Below are positions 1-13,700 of a stretch of DNA of 40,009 bases, piece after piece. The position numbers and the translations under genes are program-made. The first letter of the stretch is position 1. Every line of letters begins with the position of its first letter. Source of the stretch: Streptomyces sabulosicollis (GTDB lineage Bacteria; Actinomycetota; Actinomycetes; Streptomycetales; Streptomycetaceae); contig NZ_JAEEAP010000028.1 of assembly GCF_016103465.1 (NCBI RefSeq), positions 1 to 40,009 on the forward strand. The letters are read 5' to 3'. The notes under the pieces are model-generated. The model did not search any database. It saw only the letters and a list, made by a program, of their open reading frames with translations, and was not told the DNA's origin.

Positions 1-1785
1 CCGCACCTCCCTCCCCAGGCGTGGAACGCCACGGACCGCGCCGTCTCCCGCGCGCCGCTCGGCAAGCTCTTCGCCGTCCGGGCGGAGCGCACGCCCGAGG
101 CGCCGGCCCTGATGGCGGACGGGCGCGAGTGGTCCTTCGGGGAGGTCGAGCGCTGGGCGAACCGGCTGGCCCACCACCTCATCGGGCAGGGCGTGGGGCC
201 GGAGCGGGTGGTGGCGCTGGTCCTGCCCCGCTCGGCGGAACTGGTGGTGGCCGAACTGGCGGTGGCGAAGGCCGGTGGCGCCTACCTCCCCATCGACCCC
301 GCGCACCCCGAGGAGCGCCGGGCCATGATGCTGGCCGACGCCCGGCCGGTGGCCGTGCTGGACGACCCGGCGCGGATCCGGGAACTGGGGGCCGGGGCGG
401 GCCCGGACCACGCACCCGGCCGAGGGGAACTGCTCGGCCCGCTGTTCCCCGAGCACCCCGCGTATGTCATCTACACCTCCGGCTCCACGGGGGTGCCCAA
501 GGGCGTGCTGGTGCCGCACGCCGGGCTGGGCAACTTCTCGGCCGCGACGGCGGCCCACTACCGGGTCCGGCCGGGCGACCGGGTGCTGCAGTTCTCGTCG
601 CCGAGCTTCGACGCCTCCGTTCTGGAGCTGTGCTCCTCGCTGCTCGCCGGGGCGGCCCTGGTGGTGCCCCCGGAGGGGCCCCTGCTGGGCGCCGAACTGG
701 CCTCGGTCCTGCGGGAGAAGCGGGTGACCCACGCCCTGATCCCCCCGGCGGCGCTCGCGACCGTGCCCCCGGAGGAGCTCCACGACGGGCTGCCCGACTT
801 CCGCACCCTGATCGTGGGCGCGGAGGCGTGCCCCGCCGATCTGGTGGACCTGTGGGCGCCCGGGCGGCGGATGGTCAACTCCTACGGCCCCACCGAGGCC
901 ACCGTCGTGGCCAGCTGGACGGACGCCCTGGCGGCGGGGGCCGGCGCCCCGCCGATCGGCCGTCCACTGCCGGGCACCCGGGTGTTCGTGGTGGACGAGG
1001 CGGCGCGGCAGGTGCCGGTGGGCGTCACGGGAGAGCTGTGCATCAGCGGCACGGGCCTGGCCCGCGGCTATCTCGACCGGCCGGGGCTGACCGCCGAGCG
1101 GTTCACCGCCTGCCCGTTCGGCCCGCCCGGCTCGCGGATGTACCGCACCGGCGACCTGGTCCGCTGGAACGCCGGCGGTGAGCTGGAATTCCTCGGCCGG
1201 GCCGACCACCAGGTCAAAATACGCGGCTTCCGCATCGAACTGGGCGAGGTGGAGGCCGCGTTGGCCCGCCACCCCCGGGTCGGCGCGGCCGTGGTCACCG
1301 TACGGGAGGACGAGCCGGGTCAGAAGCGTCTGGTCGCCTATGTGGTGCCGTCCGGCGGCGGCACCCCGCCGAAGGCCGCGGAGGTGCGCGCCACGGCGGC
1401 CCGGGTGCTGCCGGCGCATATGGTGCCGTCCGCCTGCGTCGTCCTGGACGCGTTCCCCCTCACCCCGCACCGCAAGATCGACCGGCAGGCGCTGCCCGCC
1501 CCGCGCTCCGCGCCGGACGGCGCCCGGCGCCACATCGCCCCGCGCACCCCCACCGAGGCGGCTCTGGCCCGCATCTGGTCCGAGGTGCTGCCGGTGGACA
1601 CCGTGGGCGTGGAGGACGACTTCCTGGGCCTGGGCGGCGACTCCGTCCTCGGGGTGCGGCTGCTGACCCGGGTCCGCGCCGAACTGGGCGTGGAGCTCTC
1701 GCTGCGCGATCTGCTCGACGCCAGGACGGTGGCGCGGCTGGCCGGGAAGCTGCCCGCCGAGGCGGCCGGCACACCCGAGGCGCCG
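1..1785 (+). other. NRPS module 1: A1-T1 (A domain code DALLIGSVVK)
   Basis: A1 runs from about 58 to 1500, with YTSGSTG near 472-492 and NSYGPTE near 877-897. Pocket residues read against GrsA positions are D-A-L-L-I-G-S-V-V-K, a hydrophobic pocket. They resemble, from memory, the TycC tyrosine code DALVTGAVVK, so an aromatic or large hydrophobic residue is a guess. The motif-10 lysine is at 1474 in the unusual context PHRKIDR (usually NGKIDR). T1 spans about 1530-1750, phosphopantetheine Ser at 1642. No E domain follows, so an L-residue is expected. This is either a loading module (A-T) or the remainder of a C-A-T module cut by the window edge. Confidence 0.85.
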
Positions 1786-4700
1786 ATCCCGCCCGCGCCG
1801 CGCGACCGTCCGCTGCCGCTGTCCTCCGCCCAGCGGCGGCTGTGGTTCCTGGACGATCTGACCTCCGGCGGAACCGAGTACAACACCGGGGCCGGGCTGC
1901 GGCTCGACGGCCCGCTGGACGCGGCGGCGCTGCGCCGGGCGCTGGACCGGCTCGCCGCCCGCCATGACGCCCTGCGCACCACCTTCGCCACCGTGGACGG
2001 CCACGGGGTGCAGCAGGTGGCCGCGCACGGAACCGTGAGCCTCGACCGGCTCGACCTCGGCGGACATCCGGCCCGGCGGCGCGCCGAGGCGCTCGACGCC
2101 ACGCTGACCGCCGAGCTGAATCGCCCCTACGACCTGAGACGGGGCCCGCTGACCAGGGCGTTGCTGATCCGGCTCGCCGACGAGGAGCACATCCTGCTGC
2201 TGGCGCAGCACCACATCGTCACCGACGGCTGGTCGGTCGGGCTGCTGGTGCGCGAGCTGACCGCGCTCTACGCCGCCGAGGTGTCCGGCACCGACGCCGC
2301 GCTCCCCGGACCCGCGCTGCAGTATCCGGACTTCGCGGTGTGGGAGCGGAGCCGTCCCGCCACCGCCGGTGCGGACGCCGATCTGGAGTACTGGCGGGAC
2401 CGGCTGGCCGGGATGCAGGCGCTGGAGCTGCCCACCGACCGCCCGCGCCCGCCGGTGCGCACCACTGCGGGCGCGGTGCACCGCCGCGAGCTGCCCGCGG
2501 AGCTGGTGGCGGGGCTGGCCCGGCTCGGCAGGGAGCGGGACACCACGCAGTTCACCCTGCTCGCGGCCGCCGTGGCGGTGCTGTTCTCCCGCTACTCGGG
2601 CCAGCGGGACATCGCCTTCGGCACCGTCACCGCCGGGCGCCACCGCAAGGAGCTGGAGTCGGTCGCCGGGTTCTTCGTCAACACCCTGGTGCTGCGCGCC
2701 GAGGTGGACGGGGACAGCACGGTCGAGCGGTTCCTGGACGCGATGCGCGAGACGGTGCTGGACGCCTTCGGCCATGACCGGCTGCCGTTCGAGCGGGTCG
2801 TCGAGGAGCTGGCGCCGCGCCGCGACCCCAGCCGCAACCCGCTGGTGCAGGCGCTGGTCGTCCAGCAGGGCGCCATGGTGCCCGGCCGGGAGGCGGGGGG
2901 TGTGCGGATCACCGAGCACTCCCTGCCGCGCCCGGCCGCGCGGTTCGACCTGGTGCTGGAGTTCCTGCCCCGCGACGACGGCTCGCTGGGGCTGACCGTC
3001 GAGTTCAACTCCGACCTGTTCGACGCGGCCACGATCGAGCGGATGGCCGGGCATCTGCACCGGCTGCTCACCGCCATGGTGGCCGATCCGGGGGCCACCC
3101 TAGCCCGCTTGCGGATGCTGGCCGACGCCGAGTGGCATGCGATGCTCGACGCCTGGAACGGGCCGCAGCGGCCCGCGGTCGAGGCCACCCTGCCCGATCT
3201 CTTCGCCGCCCAGGTGGCGCGGCGGCCCGCGGACACCGCCGTGACCCGCGGCGACACCAGCCTCTCCTACGACGAGGTGAACCGGCGCGCCAACCGGCTG
3301 GCGCGGCTGCTCATCGAGCGGGGCGCCGGTCCCGAGCGGCTGGTGGCCCTGGCCCTGCCCCGCTCGGCCGAGCTCGTCGTCGTCCTGCTGGCGGTGCTCA
3401 AGGCGGGCGCCGGATATCTGCCGGTGGACCCCGGATACCCCGCCGAGCGCATCGCGTTCATGCTGGAGGACGCCGCGCCCTCGACCGTCCTCACCACCGC
3501 CGGGGCGGCCGGCTGCCTGCCCGCGGGCGCCGCACCGCTGGTGCTGGACGACCCGGGGGTGCGCGCCCGGCTGGACGGGCTCGCGGACGGCGACATCACC
3601 GACGCCGAGCGGCTCCGGCCGCTGGTCCCGGCCCATCCCGCCTATGTCATCTACACCTCGGGATCCACCGGCCGTCCCAAGGGGGTGGTGGTCACCCACG
3701 CCAGTGTGGCGGGGCTCGCGGCCTGGGCCGCCGAGGAGCTGGGGCGGGAGCGGCTGACCGACGTGGTCGCCTCGACCTCGCTCAACTTCGATGTGTCGGT
3801 CTTCGAGATCCTCTGCCCGCTGCTGGCCGGCGGCCGTGTCGAACTGGTGCGGGATCTGCTCGCCCTCACCGATCCCGAGGCGCGGCCGGGTGCGACGGGG
3901 CTGCTCAGCGGGGTGCCCTCGGTGTTCTCCCGGCTCCTGGGCGAGGATCCCCCGGCGGACTGGGCCCGCACGGTCGTGCTGGCGGGCGAGGCGCTGCCCG
4001 CCCAGACCGTACGGGACATCCGGGAGGCCATGCCGTCCTCGCGGATCGCCAATCTGTACGGGCCGACCGAGGCCACCGTGTACGCCACCGCGTGGTTCTG
4101 CGACGGCGAGGCGCCGCCGCAGGCCCCGCCGATCGGCCGCCCGGTCGCGGGCGCCCGCGCGTACGTCCTGGACCCGACGCTGCGGCTGGTGCCGCCCGGG
4201 GTGACCGGTGAGCTGTACCTGGGCGGGCGGGGTCTGGCCCGGGGCTATCTGCGGCGGCCCGGGCTGACCGCCCACCGCTTTCCCGCGGACCCCTTCGGGC
4301 CGCCCGGCAGCCGGATGTACCGCACCGGGGACCTGGTCCGCTGGAACGGCGAGGGCCAGTTGGAGTACGTGGGCAGAGCCGATGACCAGGTGAAGATCCG
4401 CGGTTTCCGGATCGAGCTGGGCGAGGTGGAGACGGCGCTGCTGCGCCACCCCGACATCGCCGAGGCGGCGGCCGTCGCCCGGGAGACGGACGGCCACCAG
4501 CGGCTGGTCGCCTATGTGGTGGCCGCGGCGGACGCCGAGCCCGACCCGGCCGGGCTGCGCCGCTTCCTGCGGCGCTCGCTTCCCGACTACATGGTGCCCG
4601 CCTCGGTGGTCGTCCTGGAGCGGATGCCGCTCAACCCCAACGGCAAGCTGGACCGCGGCCAACTCCCCGAGCCGGACTGGGCCGGGGCGGCGGCACCGGG

Positions 4701-7700
4701 CTATGTGGCGCCCCGGACCGCCACCGAGCGGGCCCTGGCCACGGTCTGGGCCCGGATCCTGCGGGTGGAGCGGGTGGGGATGGAGGACAACTTCTTCTCC
4801 CTCGGCGGCGATTCGATCCTCAGCATCCAGCTGGTCTCCCAGGCGCGGCAGGCCGGGCTCGCCGTCACCTCGCGCGATGTGTACCGCCATCAGACGATCG
4901 CCGCGCTGGCCCTGCACCTGGACACCACCACGGCCCCGGCCGGACCCACCGGCTCCGGCGGGGACGGGACGGCCACCGGGGAGCTGCCGCTGACCCCCAT
5001 CCAGCACTGGCTGTTCACCACCGACCCCGAGCGGGCCGGCCACTTCAACCAGACCATCTCCCTGGTGCTGGCCGAGGACGTGGACGAGGACGCGCTGCGG
5101 CACGCCCTGGACGCCCTGGTGGACCACCACGACGCCCTGCGCTCCCGCTTCCACCGCCGCGACGGCGGCTGGTACCAGCGGATCGAGGACGCGGCGGCCG
5201 TCCGCGTACCGCTCCGGACCACCGGCGCCGACCACCTGGGCCGCTTCGACCTGGCCGAGGGGCCGCTGGTGCGCGCGGTGCTCGACCGGGACGCCGGGCC
5301 GCGCCCGGTCCTCCACCTCACCGTCCACCACGCGGTGGTGGACGGGGTGTCCTGGCGCGTCATCCTGGAGGACCTCGACAGCGCCTACCGGCGGGCGGCC
5401 CGGGACGAGGGGGACGGGCTCCCCGCGAAGTCCTCCCCGCTGCGCCGCTGGGCGCTGCGGCTGGGGGCCCACGCCGAGGAGGGCGGGTTCGCCGACGAGG
5501 AGGCGTACTGGACCGGCCTGGCCGGGGCCTGCGACCCTTCGCTGCCGACCGACCTGAACGGAGCGGACGGGGCCGACGGGGCGGACGGCCTGGACGGGGC
5601 GGACGGGACCGACGGGGCGGACCGCGTCGGCGGGGCGGACGGGGCGAACACCTATGCCTCGACCCGGTCGGTCACCGTCCGGCTCGGCCCGGAGGAGACC
5701 ACCGCGCTCCTGCAGACATTGCCCGAGGTCTACCGCACACAGGTCAACGACGTACTGCTGAGCGCACTGGCCCGGGTGCTGCGCCGCTGGACCGGGCGGG
5801 CCCGGGTGCCGGTGGACGTGGAGGGCCACGGCCGTGAGGAGCTCTTCGCGGACCTGGACCTGTCCCGTACGGTCGGCTGGTTCACCACCCGCTTCCCGGT
5901 GGCGCTCGACCTTCCGGACGGGGGCTGGGGCGAGGTCCTGAAGTCCGTCAAGGAGCAGATGCGGGCCGTACCGCGGCGTGGTCTGGGCTACGGGGTGCGG
6001 CGCCATCTGCTCGGTGGCGCGGGCCTGCCCGACGGCCCCACGGCCGGGATCAGCTTCAACTACCTCGGCCGGTTCGAGGCGCCGGGCGGTGGCGACGGGC
6101 TCTTCCGGGGTCTGCACCGGGAGCTGGCCCTGGACGCCGACCCCACCTCGCCGCGTCCGCATCCGCTGGAGGTGGTGGGCCGGGTCGAGGGGGACGATCT
6201 GGAGTTCACCTGGTTCTACTCGGCGAAGCTCCACCGTCGGGAGACGGTCGCCCGGCTCGCCGAGGAGTTCCGCGAGGCGCTGCGCGAGATCGCCCGGCAC
6301 GGCAGCGCGCCCGGCGCGGGCGGCCGCACCCCGTCCGACTTCCCGCTCGCCGCCCTCGACCAGGCCGCCGTGGACCGGCTGGCGGGGGACGGCGGCACGG
6401 TGGAGGACATCTACCCGCTCACCCCCACCCAGGCGGGCATGCTGTTCCACGCGCTGGCGCAAGGAGAGCGGCGGGCCTACTTCCAGCAGCTCACCTTCGT
6501 CCTCGACGGGGTGCCCGATCCGGCGGCGCTGGCCGCGGCCTGGCAGCAGGTCGCCGACCGCACCCAGGTGTTACGCGCCCGCGCGGTGTGGGAGGGGGTG
6601 CCCGAGCCGGTCCAGGTCGTGGAGCGCGGGGTCCGGATCCCGGTGGCCCTGCTCGATTGGCGCCACCTGTCCGGCCCGGACGCGCGCCGGGAGGAGCTGC
6701 GGCGGTTCCTCGCCGGGGACCGGGAGCGGGGGCTCGACCTGGCCGCCGCCCCGCTGACGCGGCTGGCGCTGGCCCGGCTGTCGGAGACCGAGGTCCAGGT
6801 GGTGTGGACGTTCCACCATCTGATCCTGGACGGCTGGAGCCTGTTCCAGGTGCTCTCCGACGTCTTCCACTGCCACGCACGAGCGCGTGACGGGGCGTCC
6901 GGCGCGGCCATGGCGGCCGGGCTGCCCGGCCGCCGCCCGTTCGGCGACTATGTGGCCTGGCTGCGGGAGCGCGACGGGGCCCAGGCCGAGGAGCACTGGC
7001 GGGCCCGGCTGGGCGATCTCACCGAGCCCACCCCGCTGCCGTACGACCGGGAGCCCACCGAGACCCATCGCGCCGAGTCCACCGAGGAGCTCCGCGTCGC
7101 CCTGCCCGCCGCCACCACCCACCGGCTCCAGGCCCTGGCCCGGGACGAGGGGCTCACCCTGAACACCGTGGTGCAGGGCGCCTGGGCGCTGCTGCTGGCC
7201 CGCCAGTCCGGCCGCGAGGACGTGGTCTTCGGGACCACGGTGTCCGGACGGCCGCCGGAGCTGCCGGGCGTGGAGACGATGACCGGGCTGTTCATCACCA
7301 CCGTGCCGACCCGCCTCGCGGTGCCGGCCGGGTCCACCCTGCTGTCCTGGCTGGGCGTGGTGCAGTCCGGGCAGACCGAGGACCGGCGGTTCGACTTCGT
7401 GCCGCTCACCCGGCTGCGGTCCTGGACCGGTCTGCCCGAGCGGGTGAACCTCTTCGACTCCATCGTGGTCTTCGAGAACTATCCGATCGGCGGCGACCTC
7501 GCCGCCGCGCACGGCCTCTCGCTGCGCGAGCTGAACGGCGTGGAGACCACCAACTACCCGCTGTCCCTGGTGGTCTACCCCGGCGAGGAGCTGGCGCTGC
7601 GGCTCGGCTACGACCCGGCGCTGTTCGACCAGGCCACCGCCCGGCGGATGGCGGAGTACCTGACGGCGCTGCTGACGGCCATGGCCGACACCCCGGACCG

Positions 7701-10700
7701 GGCACCCGCCCACCTTCCGATGCTCACCTCCGCCCGCCGCCACCAGGTGCTCCGGGAGTGGAACGACACCGCGGTCCCGCTGCACGGGTCCACGGTGGCC
7801 GGGCTGTTCGCCGAGCGGGTGCGGTGTGCGCCGGAGGCGGTGGCCCTCGACGGCGGGGAGGGCCCGGTGAGCTACCGGGAGCTGGACGCCCGCGCCAACC
7901 GGCTGGCCCACCGGCTCATCGGCCACGGCGTCGGCCCGGAGCGTCCGGTGGCCGTCCTGATGGACCGGTCGGTGGAGCTGGTGGTGGCGCTGCTGGCGGT
8001 CGTCAAGGCGGGCGGGGTGTACGTACCGCTGGACACCCGCGCCCCCGGGGACCGGCTGCGGAGGGTGCTGGTGGAGGCGGGGGCGGAGGTGCTGCTGACC
8101 GACCGCGCCTGGGAGCGCTGGGCGGCGGACCTCTCGGGTGCCGCCCGGACCCTGCTGGTGGAACCCGGGTCCGGCGACGACGGCCCCTCGTGGCCGCCGA
8201 GCGTGGCGCTCTCCCCCGACAACGCCCTGTACCTGATGTTCACTTCGGGCTCCACCGGGCGGCCCAAGGGGGTCGCGGTGCGCCACCGCGATGTGACCGC
8301 CCTCGTCGCGGACCGCGCCTTCGCGGACCACGACCGGGTGCTGGTGCACTCGCCCCAGGCGTTCGACGCCTCGACGTACGAGCTGTGGGTGCCGCTGCTG
8401 CGCGGCGGCCGGGCCGTGCTGGCGCCCGCCGGGGACGTGGACGCGGACACCGTGCGCCGGGCGATCGCCGAGCACGGGGTGAGCTGTCTGTGGCTGACCG
8501 CCGGGCTGTTCCGGCTGCTGGCGCAGGAGGCGCCGGAGTGTCTGCGCGGCGCCCGGGAGGTGTGGACCGGCGGTGAGGCGGTGCCCCCCGGGGCGGTGCG
8601 CAGGGTGCTCGCGGCCTGTCCGGAGCTGACGGTGGTGGACGGCTACGGGCCCACCGAGACCACGACCTTCGCCACCCGGCGGCCCTTCCGCGCCGGGGAG
8701 GAGCTGCCGCGCTCGCTGCCCATCGGACGGCCGCTGGACAACACCCGGACCTACGTCCTCGACGGCACACTCCAGCCGCAGCCCCCGGGCGTCCCCGGGG
8801 AGTTGTACATCGCGGGCGCCGGGGTGGCCCGCGGCTACCACGGCCGTCCCGGCGCCACCGCCGAGCGGTACCCCGCCGATCCGTTCGGGCCGTCCGGCTC
8901 CCGGATGTACCGCACCGGGGACATCGTGGCCTGGACCGACGACGGGGAACTGCGCTTCGTGGGCCGCGCCGACGACCAGCTGAAGGTCCGGGGCTTCCGC
9001 ATCGAGCCGGGCGAGATCGAGGCCGCGCTGGCCCGCCACGGGGCCGTGGCGCAGGCGGTCGTCGCGCTCTCCCGGGTGGGCGACCGCACCCTGCTGACCG
9101 GCTACGCGGTGCCGGTGGACGGGGCCGAGCTGCCGGACGCCGGGGAGCTGCGGTCCTTCCTGGGCGGTCTGCTGCCCGACTACATGGTGCCCTCGGCGTT
9201 CGTCACCCTCGACGCGCTGCCGCTCACCCGCAACGGCAAGGTGGACCGCCGCCGGCTGCCCGCGCCCGACCCGGCGGCGGCCGGGACGGCGGGGTACGTG
9301 GCGCCGCGCACCGACACCGAGCGGGCCCTCGCGGAGATCTGGGGCACCCTGCTGGGCCGGGAGCGGATCGGCGCCGAGGACAACTTCTTCCATCTGGGCG
9401 GGGATTCGATCCTCAGCATCCAGGTGGCCTCCCGCGCCCGGCAGGCGGGGCTGGCCTTCACCCCCCGCGAGCTCTTCCGGTATCCCACGATCGCCTCGCT
9501 CGCCACCGTCACCACGCCCACCGCCGCACCCGCCGCCGACACCGGGCCGGTGACCGGCGAGGTGCCGCTCACCCCGATCCAGCACTGGTTCTTCGGGATG
9601 CGGATGGCCCGGCCCGGCCACTTCAACCAGTCCGTGGTCGTGGAGCTCCAGCGGGAACCGGACCTCCGCGCGCTCCGCGCGGCGCTCGACGCGCTGCTGG
9701 TCCACCATGACGCGCTGCGGACGCGATTCGAGCCCGGCGCCGGTGACAGCCCGCGGCAGTACTGCCCGCGGCCGGACCCGACGAGCCCGGCGCCGCTGCG
9801 GGAGCACGACCTGTCGGGGCTCGGCCCGGCCCAGTGCCGGGCCGCCGAGGACGCGGCGATGGCCGAGGCGCAGGCCGGGTTCGACCTGGCGCGGGGTCCG
9901 CTGCTGGCCGCGCGGCTGTTCCACCGCGGGGAGGGACAGCGGCCGACGCTCTTCCTGACCGCCCACCACCTGGTGGTGGACGGTGTCTCCTGGCGGGTGC
10001 TGCTGGAGGATCTGGACACCGCGTACCGGCAGGCGCTCACGGGCGGGCGGGCCGGCCTCGGCCCCCGCACCACCTCCGTGCGGGACTGGTCCCGAAAGCT
10101 GACCGAGCACACGGCCGCCGGTGGTTTCGACGCCGAACTCCCCCACTGGCGGGCGGTGACCGCGGAGTGCGCCGCGGGGCTGCCCGTGGACGGCGAGGGG
10201 GACAACACGGTGGCGTCCATGGCGTCGGTCACCGTCCGGCTGGACCGGGAGCGCACCGAGGCGCTGCTGCGGCAGGTCCCCGAGGTCTACCGCACCCGCG
10301 TGGACGACTGTCTGCTCGCGGCGCTGGGCCGGGTGCTCGGCGACTGGACCGGGCGGCGCCGGGTCGCCGTGGACCTGGAGGGCCACGGCCGGGAGGAGCA
10401 TCTGCTGGACGGGGTGGACCTGTCCCGCACCGTCGGCTGGTTCACCAGCCTCTACCCGGTCGTCCTGGACGTTCCGGGCGGCGGCTGGGGCGAGACGCTC
10501 AAGTCCGTCAAGGAGCAGCTGCGGGCGGTGCCCGCACAGGGCATCGGCTACGGCGCGCTGCGCCACCTCTCCGCCGCCTCCGGCCTCCGGGGCGCGGCCG
10601 AGCCCGGCATCAGCTTCAACTACCTCGGGCAGTTCGACTGGTCGGCGGCGGACGAGGACACCGCTCTCGTCCGCACCGTACGGGACGGGCTGGGCGGCGA

Positions 10701-13700
10701 CGCCGCGCCCGACACGGTCCGGGCGCATCTGCTGGACGTCGTGGGCCGGGTGGAGCGCCGGTGCCTGGAGATCACCTGGTACTACGGCACGGGCACGCAC
10801 ACCGAGGAGACGGTGGCCGGGCTGGCGCGGGGGATGCTCCGCGCGCTGGAGGAGATCGTCGGCCACTGCGCCGACCCCGAGGCGGGCGGCCGCACCCCGT
10901 CGGACTTCCCGCTGGCCCGTCTCGACCAGGCCGCGGTGGACCGGATCGCCGCCGACGGCCGGGCGGTGGAGGACATCTATCCGCTGACCCCGACCCAGGC
11001 CGGGATGCTGTTCCACGGGCTGATGGATCCGGCGTCGGACGCCTATGTCAACCAGGTCCAGCTGACGCTGACCGGGGTGGGCGACCCGCGGGCGCTGGCC
11101 ACCGCGTGGCGGCAGACGGTGGACGCCAATCCGATCCTGCGCACCCATCTGGTGTGGGCGGACACTCCGGAGCCGCTCCAGGTCGTGACGCGCCGGGCGA
11201 CGCTCCGGATCGTCCACCACGACTGGACGCGGCGGCCGGCGGAGTGGCGCGAGGCGGAGCTGGACCGGATGCTCGCCGAGGACCGGGCCGAGGGGATCGA
11301 CCTGGCCACGGCGCCGCTGATGCGGCTGGCGCTGATCCGGCTGTCCGCCGGCGAGGTCCGGATCGTCTGGACCTTCCACCATGTGCTGCTCGACGGCTGG
11401 AGCGCGGCGCAGGTCTTCGACGAGGTCTGCGAGCGGTACGCGGCGCTGACCGCGGGACGGGCGCCGGTGGTGCCCGCCCGCCAACCGTTCCGTGCGTACC
11501 TGGGCTGGCTCGGCGAGCAGGACACGGCGGAGGCCGAGCGCTACTGGCGTACGGCGCTGGCGGGGTTCACCTCGCCCACCGAACTGCCCCGGGACCGGCC
11601 CGCGTCGGAGGCGCACCGCACCGCCTCCTCCGGTTCGCACCGGATCACGCTGGGCGCCGAGGAGTCCGCCCGGCTCCGGACGACCGCGCAGCGCGGCGGG
11701 CTGACCATGAACACGGTGGTGCAGGGCGCCTGGGCGCTGCTGCTGTCGCGGTACAGCGGGGCCGACGACCTGTGCTTCGGCACCACCGTCTCGGGGCGGC
11801 CGGCCGCGCTGCCGGGCGTCGAGTCCATGGTCGGGGTGTTCATCAACACCATCCCCACCCGGGTCCGGGTGGCCGGGGAGAGCGGGCTGCTGGACTGGCT
11901 GCGGGAGCTGCAGTCGGCGCAGTCGGAGTCCCGGCTCTTCGAGTTCGTGTCCCTGGCGCAGCTGGGGAGCTGGAGCGAGGTGCCCGGCGGAGTGAGCCTC
12001 TTCGACTCCATCGTGGTCTTCGAGAACTACCCGTTCGACAGCGAGGCCATCGCGGCCCACGGCCTCGGCATCCGGCAGGAGCGGGATGTGGAGCCCACCA
12101 ACTACGCGCTCAGCGTGGTGGTGGCGCCCGAGGAGCGGCTGTCGATCTGCCTGGACTACGACCCCGCGGCGTTCGACGCCCCGACGATCGAGCGGCTGGC
12201 CGGCTGTCTGCGCAATCTGCTGGTGGAGATGGCGATCGACCCGGAGCGGCGGCTGGACCAACTGCCGCTGATCGGCGAGGCCGAGACGCGCGGCATCCTC
12301 GACCGGTTCAGCGGCCCGGTCTCCGCCGCGCCGGACGCGGTGCTGCCCGCGCTCTTCGAGGCGCGGGCGGCCCGTACCCCGGACGCGGTGGCGGTGCTGG
12401 GCGACGGCGGGCGGCTGACCTACCGGGAGCTGAACGAGCGCGCCAACCGGCTGGCCCGGCTGCTGATCGCCGCGGGCGCCGGGCCGGAGCGCTTCGTGGC
12501 CCTGGCGCTGCCGCGCACACCGGAGCTGGTGGTGGCGGTGCTGGCGGTGCTGAAGAGCGGGGCGGCCTATCTCCCGGTCGATCCGGCGTACCCGGCCGAG
12601 CGGATCGCCTTCCTGCTCGGCGACATCGCGCCGGACACGGTGGTGACCACCGGGGAGGTGGCGGACCGGATCCCCGACGCGGCGGGCGGCGGCCGGATCC
12701 TCCTGGACGACGCGGAACTCCGGGAGAGGCTGGCGCGACTGCCCGCCCATGACATCGGCGACGCCGAGCGGCGCTCCCCGCTGCTCCCCGCCCATCCGGC
12801 GTACGCCATCCACACCTCGGGGTCGACCGGTACGCCCAAGGGTGTCGTGGTCACCCAGGAGAGCGTGGCCGCGCTGGCCGCGTGGGCGCGGCAGGAGTTC
12901 GGCACCCAGGGGCTCTCCCATGTGGTGGCCTCGACCTCCCTCAACTTCGATGTGTCCGTCTTCGAGATCCTCTGCCCGCTGCTGGCCGGCGGCGCCATGG
13001 AGATCGTCCGCGATCTGCTCACCCTGGCCGAGCGGACGGAAGCCTGGACGGCGAGCCTGATCAGCGCCGTGCCCTCGGCGCTCGGGCAGGTGCTCGGCAA
13101 GGGGGCGGTGTCGGTGACGGCGGGCACGGTGGTGCTGGCGGGCGAGGGGCTCGCCGCCCGCACCGTCAAGGAGGTCCGGGCGGCCATCCCCGGCTGCCGG
13201 GTGGCGAACATCTACGGCCCCACCGAGGCGACCGTCTACGCCACCGCCTGGACCTGCGACCCCACCGATCCGGACCGCACCCCGCCCATCGGCGCCCCGG
13301 TGGCCGCCACCCGGGCGTACGCCCTGGACACGCGGATGCGGCCGGTGCCGGTCGGGGTGCCGGGAGAGCTGTATCTGGCGGGGCCTGGCCTGGCCCGGGG
13401 GTACTTCGGCCGCCCGGGGCTGACCGCGCAGCGGTTCACCGCCGATCCGTTCGGCCCCGCGGGCGGCCGGATGTACCGCACCGGCGACCTGGTCCGCTGG
13501 GACGAGCGGGGGCAGCTGGAGTACCTGGGCAGAACCGACGACCAGGTCAAGGTGCGCGGTTTCCGGATCGAGCTGGGCGAGGTCGAGGCGGCGCTCGCCC
13601 GCCACCCCGGTGTCGCCGAGGCGGCCGCGGCCGTCGTCGACACCGGCGGTCACAAGCGGCTGGCCGGCTATGTGGTGCCGGTCCCGGGCTCCCCGCCGGT

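Noticed and set aside
112-114. ATG at 112 as the start of NRPS-1
   Set aside because: The same frame is open back to base 1 and encodes the conserved AWNATDRAV linker and the first A-domain helix, so 112 is internal.
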